Part shown: positions 1 through 8,487 of the stretch, piece by piece
Layout: each line of letters begins with the position of its first letter
Position numbering within the stretch: position 1 is the first letter of the stretch
Assembly (NCBI RefSeq): GCF_001307765.1
Contig: NZ_LKBA01000019.1
Span: forward strand, 186,001-250,000
From: Aliiroseovarius crassostreae
Lineage (GTDB): Bacteria; Pseudomonadota; Alphaproteobacteria; Rhodobacterales; Rhodobacteraceae
Direction of reading: 5' to 3'
Length of the DNA: 64,000 nucleotides
Made by a program: the position numbers and the translations under genes
The notes under the pieces: generated by a model
What the model saw: only the letters and a program-made list of their open reading frames with translations
The model's database searches: none
Told to the model about the DNA's origin: nothing

Positions 1-182
1 GGACCATGGCACCGCTGCTGTAGGGGGATCAGATGGGCCTGCCGGTTATCTGGTGATGGCGTCTGGCACGCCGTGCCGAAAAAACAGCTCTGATCACCAA
101 TTTTTGGTTGTCTGCGGGCCGCGTTCAGGAAATGGTTGAAACGCACGTTCTTTGTTCAACCCGTAATAAGGTCCATATTGTT

Positions 183-662
183 TTGAAAAAATTTGTCCTT
201 TCAGCTTGTCTGGCAAGCTTGCTCACCGCCTGTGTTTCAACTGTTTCGGATTATCAGTCACCCACGACAGGTGCCAATTTGCAGCTCACACCGCAACTTG
301 GCGGTGCGCTGCTCGCGGTGCGCCGTGCCAATGTCTATATCGCCGAAGAGGTGACATCCTGCGGGTTTGAGACCCAGGGCGTGGTTCGAAATGCGGATCT
401 GCCGCGTTCGATTGCCGTGGTGCCGGGCAAGACCTACAACCTGCGAACAGTGTTTGAAACGGTTGGCAGACAGATCGATGGCACTGTTGTTGTCGACCAT
501 CTGTTTGAGCCGAAACCGGGCGCGCGTTATGAGTTGAGAATGACGTCCAACCGAGATGGGCAGATTGTTCATCTTCTGGAAAACGGGCGCGTTCTGCCGT
601 TGCGGCGGCCCTGTCTCACGAATACGACCTCGTCTTACGGGCGCGAACAATCCGTGAAGTGA
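183..662 (+). CDS. small lipoprotein of unknown function
   Basis: This encodes a protein of about 159 residues that I do not recognise by family. A TTG start at 183 gives MKKFVLSACLASLLTAC, a typical lipoprotein signal with lipobox LTAC, so the mature protein probably begins at that Cys and is membrane-anchored. The frame stays open upstream to an ATG at 108, but that would bury the signal peptide inside the protein, and AAGG at about 167-170 lies at a workable distance before the TTG. The rest is a short soluble domain with two further Cys residues (near TSCGF and RPCLT), possibly a disulfide. The next gene lies on the opposite strand beyond a miniature repeat. The coding call is fairly safe; the function is unknown. 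Confidence 0.6.
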   Translation: MKKFVLSACLASLLTACVSTVSDYQSPTTGANLQLTPQLGGALLAVRRANVYIAEEVTSCGFETQGVVRNADLPRSIAVVPGKTYNLRTVFETVGRQIDGTVVVDHLFEPKPGARYELRMTSNRDGQIVHLLENGRVLPLRRPCLTNTTSSYGREQSVK

Positions 663-782
663 TCTGAACCAGAGGTGATCTGGCCATGGGCAGGTGCATT
701 TCTGCGCGCTCACGGCCAGACCGGGACCAGATCTGAGCCGGATCGGGAACAGGGCTGTGGCACCTGTTCCCCGGATCTGCCT

Positions 783-922
783 TAAAGCGTTTCGGGATAC
801 ACTTGAGACACATGGTTATTCCGAAACGCCACGACATTGAGATCTCTTGCAGCGTTTCGGTTTTGCCCTGTGTTTTTGCCCTGTGTTTTTGCCTTGTGTC
901 AGGTTAAAAGCGGAACGCTTTA
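783..922. mobile_element. TA-flanked miniature element, copy A (136 bp)
   Basis: The element runs from AAGCGTTTCGG at 785 to GGAACGCTT at 920, with TA on each side (783-784 and 921-922). It is the reverse complement of copy B at 866-989 of the 38.8 kb region, except that it carries one extra copy of a roughly 14-bp TTTTGCCCTGTGT unit. Internal CGAAACGC and GCGTTTCG motifs would fold it into two successive hairpins. It has no coding capacity. Terminal inverted repeats with TA duplication are what is expected of an IS630/Tc1-mariner-type MITE; that family assignment is inference. Its right end supplies the stop codon of the adjacent lipoprotein gene. Confidence 0.8.
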
Positions 923-1447
923 GGGCAGTTTCGGGCAGACGATGCTCTCTCCACGGGTGGCAGCGACCAAGGTCTTCACATAGCTGGACAGCCCCACGGT
1001 CGCTGCGATCGTCAATTTGGTGGAGGAGGCATTCACCGGTTCAATCCGCGTCGACACCGCCGCATTGAACCCTTTGCCACCTTTGCCCAAGACGAAGGTG
1101 GAATGCCCGCCGAATTTGCGGAACAGGACATGGCGGGTGGTGCCATCTTCATTGGTAAAGATCGGGACGTAATCAATCTGCGTCGCGGCATCCCCCGGGA
1201 AGCGCCCGTATTTGACACTGACAGACAGACATCTGCTTGAGAAATCTTCGAGGGCCGACATGACCTGCGCCTTGGATCTTTCGACAAGGTGCTGTTCGGA
1301 TTTTACGACAAATGACCCGGACGCCGCGATCCGTTCCAGCGCCGTGCCTGACCGCAGACCATCCTTCATGGCTTGCTGCGTCTCTGCGTTACAGCCTGCC
1401 AGCCCCAGGGCCAGGGCCGAGATAAGAGATAGTTTTTTGAAATTCAT
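920..1447 (-). CDS. small lipoprotein, function unknown
   Basis: The 175-residue protein starts MNFKKLSLISALALGLAGC, a lipoprotein signal peptide with lipobox LAGC, so it is probably a periplasm-facing lipoprotein. The ATG at 1447 is chosen because AAGGAG (1455-1460 on the + strand) lies seven bases upstream; a TTG two codons earlier is in frame but less likely. The mature part has no motif I can name; it has a Cys in SSRCLS and a Cys near the C-terminus that could pair. The stop codon TAA at 920-922 is made from the last base of miniature element A plus its TA flank, so the original C-terminus may have been different. Three 14-bp tandem repeats lie just upstream of the gene. Confidence 0.65.
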   Translation of the reverse strand: MNFKKLSLISALALGLAGCNAETQQAMKDGLRSGTALERIAASGSFVVKSEQHLVERSKAQVMSALEDFSSRCLSVSVKYGRFPGDAATQIDYVPIFTNEDGTTRHVLFRKFGGHSTFVLGKGGKGFNAAVSTRIEPVNASSTKLTIAATVGLSSYVKTLVAATRGESIVCPKLP

Positions 1448-1488
1448 GAACAAACTCCTTAATCATTCACACTTGCAACGAACGCCCG

Positions 1489-1530
1489 ATCTGACAGGCT
1501 AAATTTGACAGGCCAAATCTGACAGGCCAA
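1489..1530. repeat. three tandem 14-bp repeats
   Basis: Three consecutive copies of AT(C/T)TGACAGGC(C/T)AA occupy 1489-1502, 1503-1516 and 1517-1530, differing at only one or two positions. They sit about 40 bp upstream of the minus-strand lipoprotein gene, where its promoter should be. They could be repeated operator sites or slippage products. TTGACAGG within the unit resembles a -35 element. Confidence 0.7.
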
Positions 1531-1922
1531 AACAGGGCGCCATACTGAGGCCCTAGCCGGGTCACAGGCCTGATGAGGCTCATAAAACCCAGCTTCGGAA
1601 ACATAATTGCTTGTTACAATGTCAGGTGGTTCCAAGTCCACTATTTCTCTTATCGAGGGTATTTCATTGCAAAATCTGTTTCGAAAGAAGGGATCGGATG
1701 GTGTCCCTTGGGCGCATGCCCGAAACCTGCGGGAAAGGTGTGGCGCCGACATCTGGAGGATACGGCGTCAGGTGGTCAGATTACTGCTGGCGTCCCCCCG
1801 GAATGTGCCCGAAATGTAACCTCAAGCACGAAGCCGTGAGGTCGCTTCACAAGGGCTGCTCCTGAGGGCATATAGCGTTAAACTGATTTTAACGGTTTTT
1901 CATCTTGCCTCGATTATGAGGA
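1531..1922. other. intergenic stretch without a supported gene
   Basis: This stretch lies between the lipoprotein promoter region and the rpoH promoter. Short open frames of 70-97 codons occur on both strands but overlap one another, have no good ribosome binding sites and resemble no family I know. No RNA gene was recognised. It may be the eroded remnant of a gene. Confidence 0.4.
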
Positions 1923-1953
1923 CTTGAAACCTGCAAGAGAGATCCTATCTTGA
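1923..1953 (+). promoter_or_regulatory. heat-shock-type promoter upstream of rpoH
   Basis: CTTGAA at 1923-1928 and CCTATCTT at 1944-1951 fit the alphaproteobacterial sigma-32 pattern CTTG-N17-CYTATNT, with exactly 17 bases between CTTG and CCTAT. The site lies about 90 bp before the rpoH start and points towards it, suggesting that RpoH activates its own gene. This is a motif match only; no transcript start is known from the sequence. Confidence 0.5.
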
Positions 1954-2042
1954 TGTTAAGCCTTGATACATTCAAGAAGCACACAGGATAAGTTTGGCCC
2001 GATTTCGGGTCTGAGACTATGGCCGGGAGGGCCTGAGAGACG

Positions 2043-2939
2043 ATGAGCAACTACAAGAATCTGCCGGCGCCGACCCCGGAAGGGGGCTTGAACCGCTATC
2101 TACAGGACATCCGCAAGTTTCCGATGCTGGAACCGGAAGAGGAATACATGCTGGCCAAACGCTGGGTGGACCATCAGGATCGGGATGCGGCCCACCAGAT
2201 GGTGAACTCGCACCTGCGACTGGCGGCCAAGATTGCCATGGGTTACCGCGGCTATGGATTGCCGCAGGCCGAGGTGATTTCCGAGGCAAATGTCGGCCTG
2301 ATGCAGGCGGTGAAACGGTTTGACCCGGAAAAAGGGTTCCGTCTGGCGACCTATGCCATGTGGTGGATCCGCGCCAGTATCCAGGAATATATCCTGCGCA
2401 GCTGGTCGCTGGTGAAACTGGGAACGACCTCTGCGCAGAAAAAACTCTTCTTCAACCTGCGTAAGGCCAAGGCGCGGATTGGCGCGCTGGAAGATGGCGA
2501 CCTGCGTCCGGAAAACGTGGCCCGGATTGCCAATGATCTGAATGTGACGGAAGAAGAGGTCATCTCGATGAACCGTCGCCTGTCAGGGGGGGATGCCTCG
2601 CTCAACGCGCAGGTGTCTGCCGATGGCGAAGGGGCGATGGAATGGCAGGAATGGCTGGAGGATGAAGATGCCGACCAGGCCGCCGATTATGCGGAAACAA
2701 ACGAGCTTGAGGTGCGGCGCGAGCTGCTGACACAGGCGATGGATGTGCTGAATGACCGCGAGAAAGATATCCTGACCCAGCGTCGCCTGAAAGATAAACC
2801 GGTGACGTTGGAGGATCTGTCGAGCGTCTATGATGTCAGCCGTGAACGGATCCGCCAGATCGAGGTGCGGGCGTTTGAGAAGCTGCAGAAACGGATGCAG
2901 GAGCTGGCGATGGAAAAGGGTCTGTTGGAGCACAACTGA
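2043..2939 (+). CDS. rpoH: RNA polymerase heat-shock sigma factor RpoH (sigma-32)
   Basis: A 298-residue sigma-70-family factor that directs RNA polymerase to heat-shock and stress promoters. The N-terminus carries region 1.2 (NRYLQDIRKFPML). Region 2 follows, with the core-binding and -10 recognition helices (GYGLPQAEVISEANVGLMQAV, then RLATYAMWWIRASIQEYILR). The RpoH box lies just after it at about residues 130-140 (QKKLFFNLRK). Region 4 near the C-terminus has the -35 binding helix-turn-helix (LEDLSSVYDVSRERIRQIE). The length matches RpoH rather than the much longer RpoD. The start is supported by GGGAGG upstream. The gene stands alone, with a sigma-32-like promoter upstream and a terminator downstream. 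Rhodobacteraceae usually carry two RpoH paralogues; I cannot say which this is. Confidence 0.95.
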   Translation: MSNYKNLPAPTPEGGLNRYLQDIRKFPMLEPEEEYMLAKRWVDHQDRDAAHQMVNSHLRLAAKIAMGYRGYGLPQAEVISEANVGLMQAVKRFDPEKGFRLATYAMWWIRASIQEYILRSWSLVKLGTTSAQKKLFFNLRKAKARIGALEDGDLRPENVARIANDLNVTEEEVISMNRRLSGGDASLNAQVSADGEGAMEWQEWLEDEDADQAADYAETNELEVRRELLTQAMDVLNDREKDILTQRRLKDKPVTLEDLSSVYDVSRERIRQIEVRAFEKLQKRMQELAMEKGLLEHN

Positions 2940-2964
2940 TCCGCGCCGGGATAGAACTTCCCAG

Positions 2965-2991
2965 AACCCGCGCCACAAAGCGCGGGTTTTT
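2965..2991 (+). terminator. Rho-independent terminator after rpoH
   Basis: AACCCGCG at 2965-2972 pairs with CGCGGGTT at 2981-2988 and is followed by a short T run. It may also serve the convergent dipeptidase gene. Confidence 0.8.
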
Positions 2992-3013
2992 GCATTTGTG
3001 GCAAGGGCCAGAG

Positions 3014-4189
3014 TCATGGGCGGAGGCGCGCCCGCAAAACGCGGAGCATGTTTTCCCCGGACACTTTGCGGATCTGACGCTCGCTCAGCCCAGCATCCAG
3101 CATTGCCTGCGTTAAGGCCGCAAGGTCCGACGTGTCAAATCCCACGCGCACGGTGCCATCGTAATCCGACCCGTATGAGACCGCGTCCTCTCCCACCGCA
3201 GCGATTGCCGCCCTGATCGCGGCGGCCACCCCCGCCGGGCTGTCATCACAGGTCACATCCGCCCAATATCCAATGCCGATCACGCCGCCGGTGGCCGCCA
3301 CCTGCCGCATCAGCTCATCGGGAATATTGCGTTTGGTCTGGCAATGGGACTGCAGGCCGGTATGGCTGATCACCAGCGGCATGTCGGTCATGGCCAGCAC
3401 ATCGCGCACCACCTGTGTGCTGGAATGCGCCAGATCCAGCACCATCCCGCGCGCGGCGACCTCAGCCACCACCTGACGGCCAAAATCGGTCAACCCGTGA
3501 TTGCCCTGCCCATGTAGCGACCCACCCAATTCATTGTCAAAGAAATGCTGAAGGCCGATCAGGCGATATCCGGCGCGTTCCAGCCGGTCGAGGTTTTCCA
3601 TTTTGCCTTCAAGGGGATGCGCCCCTTCGACGCCAAGAATGCCGGCCACCATATCAGCCCCCTCGGCGCGTGCCGCCAGCACCGCCTCCAAATCGCCAAG
3701 CGTTCGGACCACCCGCAGATCGGACGGGGCCTGTGCTGCAAACCCATGCAGCCGCTCGGCCTGATAAATCGCGCGCTCAAGGATCGAACTCCAGGTCCGC
3801 AGCGGCCAGAGCTGCCCCACGGCCAGGAGCGTGATGTCATCGCGGGCATCCGCTGCGTTCTCGTCATAATTCAGACCAGACGGGCTTTTGGTCACCGCCG
3901 TGAACACCTGCACCGCCACATTGCCTTCCTGCAGGCGCGGCAGATCCACATGGCCATAATCATGGCGCTCCAGCAGCGAACGTTTCCACAGCAGGCTGTC
4001 GGCGTGCCAGTCCCCGATGGTGAGGCTTTGATGCAATGCCCGGGCTGCGTCTGAGATGGGGTAGGGGGCGTGGTCATTCACCGGGTTCATCGCCTGATCT
4101 GCCATCCGCGGGGCAAAGATCAGAAATCCGCCCCCCGCCATAACCCCCAATCCGAGAACCACCGCCAGCCCGCGTTTGACCCATTTCAT
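3014..4189 (-). CDS. membrane dipeptidase (peptidase family M19)
   Basis: A 391-residue zinc-dependent dipeptidase of the renal dipeptidase type, which cleaves dipeptides including D-amino-acid-containing ones. MKWVKRGLAVVLGLG opens an N-terminal membrane anchor, so the catalytic domain faces the periplasm. Family signatures include the metal ligands in IGDWHADSL, the bridging Glu in GVEGAHPLEG, LQHFFDNELGGS, LDLAHSS and ISHTGLQSHC, and the late YGSDYDG. The frame remains open about 120 codons upstream, but GGGAG eight bases before the ATG at 4189 and the membrane anchor fix this start. It converges with rpoH. Confidence 0.9.
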   Translation of the reverse strand: MKWVKRGLAVVLGLGVMAGGGFLIFAPRMADQAMNPVNDHAPYPISDAARALHQSLTIGDWHADSLLWKRSLLERHDYGHVDLPRLQEGNVAVQVFTAVTKSPSGLNYDENAADARDDITLLAVGQLWPLRTWSSILERAIYQAERLHGFAAQAPSDLRVVRTLGDLEAVLAARAEGADMVAGILGVEGAHPLEGKMENLDRLERAGYRLIGLQHFFDNELGGSLHGQGNHGLTDFGRQVVAEVAARGMVLDLAHSSTQVVRDVLAMTDMPLVISHTGLQSHCQTKRNIPDELMRQVAATGGVIGIGYWADVTCDDSPAGVAAAIRAAIAAVGEDAVSYGSDYDGTVRVGFDTSDLAALTQAMLDAGLSERQIRKVSGENMLRVLRARLRP

Positions 4190-4313
4190 ACCGCTTACTC
4201 CCTGTTTTTTCGATTGAACCGCAAAGGGGCGCCGTTTGCCAATGATAACCCGGCGGAAACCGGCTTGAATGCCGGCGGTTGTGGGGTAGATTTGAGAGGG
4301 AAAGGAGATCCGC

Positions 4314-4583
4314 ATGGCAGGTGGATGGGCGCGCGATGGCGCAGTCAGTGAACAGATCGAAGCGTCAGTGTCGGATGAACTGGCCCGGATGCGGGCAAAG
4401 GCGTCCCCGGTGGGGGAGAGCTTTACCCATTGCGCGGAATGCGAAGAGGAAATCCCCCAGGCCCGACGCGAGGCCATCCCCGGTGTGAAGCTCTGCATCG
4501 ACTGCGTGCGTGACCGCGACGCGGCGTTCAAGCAGCGTCCGGGTATCAACCGGCGGGGGTCAAAAGACAGCCAATTGAAGTGA
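4314..4583 (+). CDS. DksA/TraR family C4 zinc-finger protein
   Basis: An 89-residue short member of the DksA/TraR family, which act on RNA polymerase through its secondary channel. It has the four-Cys zinc finger C40-x2-C43 and C61-x2-C64 (HCAEC and LCIDC), flanked by the typical EEEIPQARREAIPG linker. The coiled-coil arm is far shorter than in DksA itself, so this is closer to the YbiI/TraR-like small proteins, and a stringent-response role should not be assumed. AGGAGATCCGC precedes the start. It is divergent from the dipeptidase gene. Confidence 0.85.
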   Translation: MAGGWARDGAVSEQIEASVSDELARMRAKASPVGESFTHCAECEEEIPQARREAIPGVKLCIDCVRDRDAAFKQRPGINRRGSKDSQLK

Positions 4584-4689
4584 CCTGTCAGAACGTCGCG
4601 TTCTCAGCCGTTGCTCCCTTTTCCCCTGCGGAAATCGCAGTGCTATGTCCTTTATGGGCAAATTGGAGATGGCGTCGCCGTTATGTTAT

Positions 4690-4907
4690 TCCTCCACATG
4701 GCTCAGCATGAACGTGCGGGTGCTGGGCCCGAAACGGTTTGTATCGAGAAATCAGAGGTTTATCAGGCGGAGCAGATGGACAAGCTGGGCATGGAAGTGG
4801 TCGAGGTCGAGCTGCGCGACGCCTATGCCTTAGGAGGTGGCCTGCACTGCTGCACCGCGGATGTCTATCGCGATGGGGAATGTGAGGATTACTTCCCAAA
4901 TCTTTAA
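4690..4907 (+). pseudogene. amidinotransferase / dimethylarginine hydrolase family, C-terminal remnant
   Basis: The translated end reads VCIEKSEVYQAEQMDKLGM, then LRDAYALGGGLHCCTADVY, finishing GECEDYFPNL. This is the C-terminal part of the amidinotransferase/arginine-deiminase-like superfamily, in which the Cys of GGGxHC is the catalytic nucleophile. Only about 70 residues remain. The preceding stretch MNVRVLGPKR continues the same protein in another frame, so a frameshift lies near 4738. No N-terminal part is visible upstream; the DksA-like gene ends at 4583. I call it a truncated, frameshifted relic. The precise substrate class cannot be told. Confidence 0.6.
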
Positions 4908-4953
4908 GGTTTTGCGCCGAGACAGCCTGTTGGATGGGGGGCGTGCGCGTCCC

Positions 4954-6282
4954 TCATTGCCCGGATTGTGTGGCCGGGGCCGGATCTGCCAGTGCGGCAG
5001 GTGGGCGATAGCGCAAAAAGGGCAGTGCTTTTCGCAGCAGGCTGAGCGCCCCGTGCTGTTCCACCCACAGCGCATATTCCACATAGACCGGATCTTGCGA
5101 CAGGTGGGCCTCCTCCGCTTTGGCGCGCAGGTAATAGATCAGGTTGATCCCCATCAGCAGAAGGGAATTGCGCAGCGCCTCTTGCGGGCTTTCCAGCGAA
5201 AAGAACGGCACTGCCAGCAGCCACCATGAAATGTTCTTGAAGAAATAGGAGGGGTGGCGGAACCAGCGAAACGGCCCGTTGGTGATGATGCCGCGATGGG
5301 TCAGGTTGGAAAACCGGATCCCAAAGGACATGTTGGACCAGGCCCAGAGCAGCTTGCTGAGCACAATTGCCAAGCCCCAGAGCAGGACCCAGCCCTGTTG
5401 ATTGGGACCGAACATGTCAAGCCAGCCAATGCCGTCATTATATTCCAGATATTTGCGCCCGATCACTGAAAAGAACGGCACATACATGGCCAGCGTTACC
5501 ACCCAGCCCCAGAATAACGGGTTGGGCGAGCGGATATGGCTGTCGGTCAGGCGCAGGGTCAGCACATAGCCGATGCTGACAAAGGCAAGGTCAATCCCAA
5601 GGCTGAGCCGAGAGATGTAATTGACCCCCGCCCGGATGCTGTCGGTGGCGGAAAAGGGATCCATCGTGACCAGTGAGGTTGCGTTGGCACTGAAGTAGAC
5701 AAACATCAGTGGCAGGAAAAACGCTTTGATCAACCACCCAAGCGCATGATCTCGCAAGGCCGCGCGATCCACCCTGCCCAGGCGGAAAAGAAAGAGCAGA
5801 CCCGCGTGGTAATACCCGTCTTTCGGGGACTGCATACGCGCATCAATCACCGCGAAATAGGGCAGCGCCAAGGCCAGAAGGATCGGCAGATAGCTGCGGC
5901 AGGCGGTCCAGAAGGGCTGGTAAAAATCCCGGTGGTATTCGGGAAACAACCAGTAAAAGAGCGCAATCAGCGCCAATGTGCCAGCAAGGCCGATCAGTTT
6001 GACGCCAACACGTGCCCAGACGATCTCTGCCCGGGAAAGGGCGGCAAAGCCCGTCAATCCGGACGAGCTGCGCCGATAGCTGCGTTCAATAAACACCTCA
6101 TGCAACAGCATTGGCAGCGCGGTGGCCACCATGGCCGCAGCCCCGAGTTCAACGCGGCTCAGCTGAGATCCCCGCAACAGGTAAAGCGCCCCGAAATAGC
6201 CGCACAGCCCCAAAAGCACCGTCCATTGGCTGGTGGCCGATCTCGGCGGGGCCGTCTTATGTGATAGGGTCATGGGGTCCAA
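4954..6282 (-). CDS. isoprenylcysteine carboxyl methyltransferase (ICMT)-like integral membrane protein
   Basis: A 442-residue polytopic membrane protein with roughly ten hydrophobic segments. The C-terminal part carries the ICMT/PEMT-type signature: FGIRFSNLTHRGIITNGPF, then FRHPSYFFKNISWWL, and the late YLRAKAEEAHLSQDPVYVEY. In this superfamily these regions bind S-adenosylmethionine and the membrane-embedded methyl acceptor. The long N-terminal membrane half is extra compared with minimal bacterial ICMT proteins of about 200 residues. The acceptor is unknown; a lipid or small molecule is more likely than a prenylated protein in bacteria. It has no obvious operon partner. Confidence 0.7.
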   Translation of the reverse strand: MDPMTLSHKTAPPRSATSQWTVLLGLCGYFGALYLLRGSQLSRVELGAAAMVATALPMLLHEVFIERSYRRSSSGLTGFAALSRAEIVWARVGVKLIGLAGTLALIALFYWLFPEYHRDFYQPFWTACRSYLPILLALALPYFAVIDARMQSPKDGYYHAGLLFLFRLGRVDRAALRDHALGWLIKAFFLPLMFVYFSANATSLVTMDPFSATDSIRAGVNYISRLSLGIDLAFVSIGYVLTLRLTDSHIRSPNPLFWGWVVTLAMYVPFFSVIGRKYLEYNDGIGWLDMFGPNQQGWVLLWGLAIVLSKLLWAWSNMSFGIRFSNLTHRGIITNGPFRWFRHPSYFFKNISWWLLAVPFFSLESPQEALRNSLLLMGINLIYYLRAKAEEAHLSQDPVYVEYALWVEQHGALSLLRKALPFLRYRPPAALADPAPATQSGQ

Positions 6283-6348
6283 CCTTTGCCGCTCCTCCTG
6301 GGTATCTTAGCAAAGGTTGGACATTTGGCACGTTTTTTGAAAGGTGCC

Positions 6349-8172
6349 TCACTCCATCGCTTCAAGTTCGTCAATGAACCCTTCGATCATGGCAAGGCCC
6401 TTGTCCCAGAATTTGGGGTCGGACGCATCCAGCCCGAAGGGGGCGAGCAGCTCTTTGTGGTGCTTGGCGCCACCCGCTTTCAGCATCTCGAAATACTTGT
6501 CCTGAAAGTCCGCATCGCCTTCTTCATAAACCGCATAAAGCGCGTTCACGAGGCCATCACCAAACGCGTAGGCGTAGACATAGAAGGGCGAATGCACGAA
6601 GTGGGGAATATAGGACCAGAAGGTCTCATAACCCTCCATGAACTCAAACGCGTCGCCCAGGCTTTGCGCCTGCACCGACATCCACAGCGCGTTGATATCA
6701 TCGGGGGTGAGTTCGCCGCCCGCGCGCGCCTCATGCAGTTTGCATTCGAAATCGTAAAACGCGATCTGGCGCACCACGGTGTTGATCATGTCCTCGACCT
6801 TGCCGGCCAGCAGCACTTTTTTCTCTTCCTTGGTCTTCGCCTCTGAGAGCAGTTTGCGGAAGGTCAGCATTTCGCCAAAGACGGATGCCGTTTCCGCCAG
6901 TGTCAGCGGGGTGGAGGACAGAAGTTCCCCCTGATCAGCGGCCAGAACCTGATGCACGCCATGGCCAAGCTCATGCGCCAAGGTCATGACATCACGGGGT
7001 TTTCCGAGATAGTTCAACATCACGTAAGGGTGGGCGTCGGTCACGGTGGGGTGGGCAAAAGCGCCCGGCGCCTTGCCCGGTGTGACGCCTGCATCAATCC
7101 AGCCATCGGTGAAAAACGGCTTGGCAATCTCGGCCATACGGGGATCAAAATCACCATAGGCCTCCATCACGATTTTCTCTGCCGTGGGCCAATCGACCAG
7201 CTTGTCATCTTCCATCGGCAGCGGCGCGTTGCGGTCCCAGACCTGCATCACGTCAAGGCCCAGCCATTTGCGTTTGAGCTCATAGTAACGGTGCGACAGG
7301 CGCGGATAGGCGGCGACCACGGCATTGCGCAGCGCCTCGACCACCTCAGGCTCCACATGGTTGGACAGGTGGCGGCCCATCTGCGGGCTGGGCATGTTGC
7401 GCCAGCGATCTTCGATTTCCTTTTCCTTGGCCAGCGTGTTGTGCACGCGGGCAAAGATCTTGATGTTTTCGCCCAGCACACGGGCGATTTCACGCGCGGC
7501 GGCTTCTCGGGTCGGGCGGTCCTGTTCGGTGAGCAGGTTGGCGGTGGCTTCAAGGTTGCGCTCTTCCCCGTTCACGGTGAACATCAGCCCCGCGACGGTT
7601 TCATCAAACAGCGTGTTCCAGGCCCCGGCGCCAACCGATGATTTGTCGTGCAGGAACTGCTCAAGCTCATCCGAGAGCTGGTGCGGGCGCAGCGCGCGCA
7701 TCCGGTCAAAGATCGGCTTGTAGCGGGCAAGTTTGGCGTTTTCGGCAAACCATGCCTCAAGAAGGTCATCGTCCAGACGGTTGATTTCCAATGAGAAAAA
7801 CACCAGGGGTGCGGTGCCGACAGTGATGCGTTCCTGACAGTTCTGGAAAAACTGCGCGCGCTCTGCATCCGTGGTTTCCTGATAATACCGCAGGCCGGCG
7901 AAGGACATGATACGCCCGGCGATCATGGTGATCTTTTCGTCTGCCAGAATGCATTCCAGCATTCCCGCCGCATCGAGATCTGCCAGCTTGCCCTGATATG
8001 TCTCGGCAAACTCGGCGCAGGCGCTGTCGATCCAGTCCAGGTCGCGGGCAAGTTCAGGGGCGTCTTCTGACGCATAAAGATCGCTCAGGTCCCAGCTTGG
8101 CAACTCGCCAAAACTGTCGGTGCCGGACCCGGCATTGGCGTCAAGGACGGGAAAGGGAAGGGGGTGGAACAT
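6349..8172 (-). CDS. pepF: oligoendopeptidase F (peptidase family M3B)
   Basis: A 607-residue cytoplasmic zinc metallopeptidase that degrades oligopeptides of roughly 7-17 residues. The zinc site HELGH is at residues 400-404 within TLAHELGHGVHQ, and the downstream Glu ligand is in TLAETASVFGEM. The N-terminal oligopeptidase F helical domain is complete, and the length is normal for the PepF/M3 family. The C-terminus (SDPKFWDKGLAMIEGFIDEL) is family-typical. It is divergent from mrcA across about 315 bp containing a dispersed intergenic repeat. Confidence 0.93.
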   Translation of the reverse strand: MFHPLPFPVLDANAGSGTDSFGELPSWDLSDLYASEDAPELARDLDWIDSACAEFAETYQGKLADLDAAGMLECILADEKITMIAGRIMSFAGLRYYQETTDAERAQFFQNCQERITVGTAPLVFFSLEINRLDDDLLEAWFAENAKLARYKPIFDRMRALRPHQLSDELEQFLHDKSSVGAGAWNTLFDETVAGLMFTVNGEERNLEATANLLTEQDRPTREAAAREIARVLGENIKIFARVHNTLAKEKEIEDRWRNMPSPQMGRHLSNHVEPEVVEALRNAVVAAYPRLSHRYYELKRKWLGLDVMQVWDRNAPLPMEDDKLVDWPTAEKIVMEAYGDFDPRMAEIAKPFFTDGWIDAGVTPGKAPGAFAHPTVTDAHPYVMLNYLGKPRDVMTLAHELGHGVHQVLAADQGELLSSTPLTLAETASVFGEMLTFRKLLSEAKTKEEKKVLLAGKVEDMINTVVRQIAFYDFECKLHEARAGGELTPDDINALWMSVQAQSLGDAFEFMEGYETFWSYIPHFVHSPFYVYAYAFGDGLVNALYAVYEEGDADFQDKYFEMLKAGGAKHHKELLAPFGLDASDPKFWDKGLAMIEGFIDELEAME

Positions 8173-8487
8173 GGGGCCTCCGGTAAATCAGTTCCCCAAG
8201 ACATAGGCGCGGGGAGAGGGGGATGCAAATGGCGATGCGGTGAAGATGTGGCATCTGAGAAAATCCCGGGAGAAATCCGGGCGGAGTCTGGGAGGAGATC
8301 AGGGGCTCTGCCCCTCGCGCTCCGCGCTCACCCCGAGGTATTTGGAGAAGGAAAAGAGCGAAAGCGCGCGCGGGCATCGCAACCGGGGCGCAAACGGGCG
8401 TGTTTTGGCCGATTTTTCCCCGCGCTTGGGTTTTGACCCCCGCCTGCGCGCCCTTTATAGGAAGATGGACAAAACCCGGAGGCGCGC
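8173..8487. other. pepF-mrcA divergent intergenic region
   Basis: No gene is supported here. The stretch must contain the promoters of pepF and mrcA. Its central part is the dispersed GGGGCTCTGCCCC-type repeat described separately. GGAGGC before 8488 can serve as the mrcA ribosome binding site. Confidence 0.5.
8302..8358 (+). repeat. dispersed intergenic repeat, copy 1
   Basis: GGGGCTCTGCCCC and CGCGCTCCGCGC form two adjacent small palindromes, followed by TCACCCCGAGGTATTTGG and an A/G-rich tail. A second copy with the same layout is at 16165-16220, directly after ccdA. The hairpins could act as transcription or RNA-stability signals. Confidence 0.7.
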
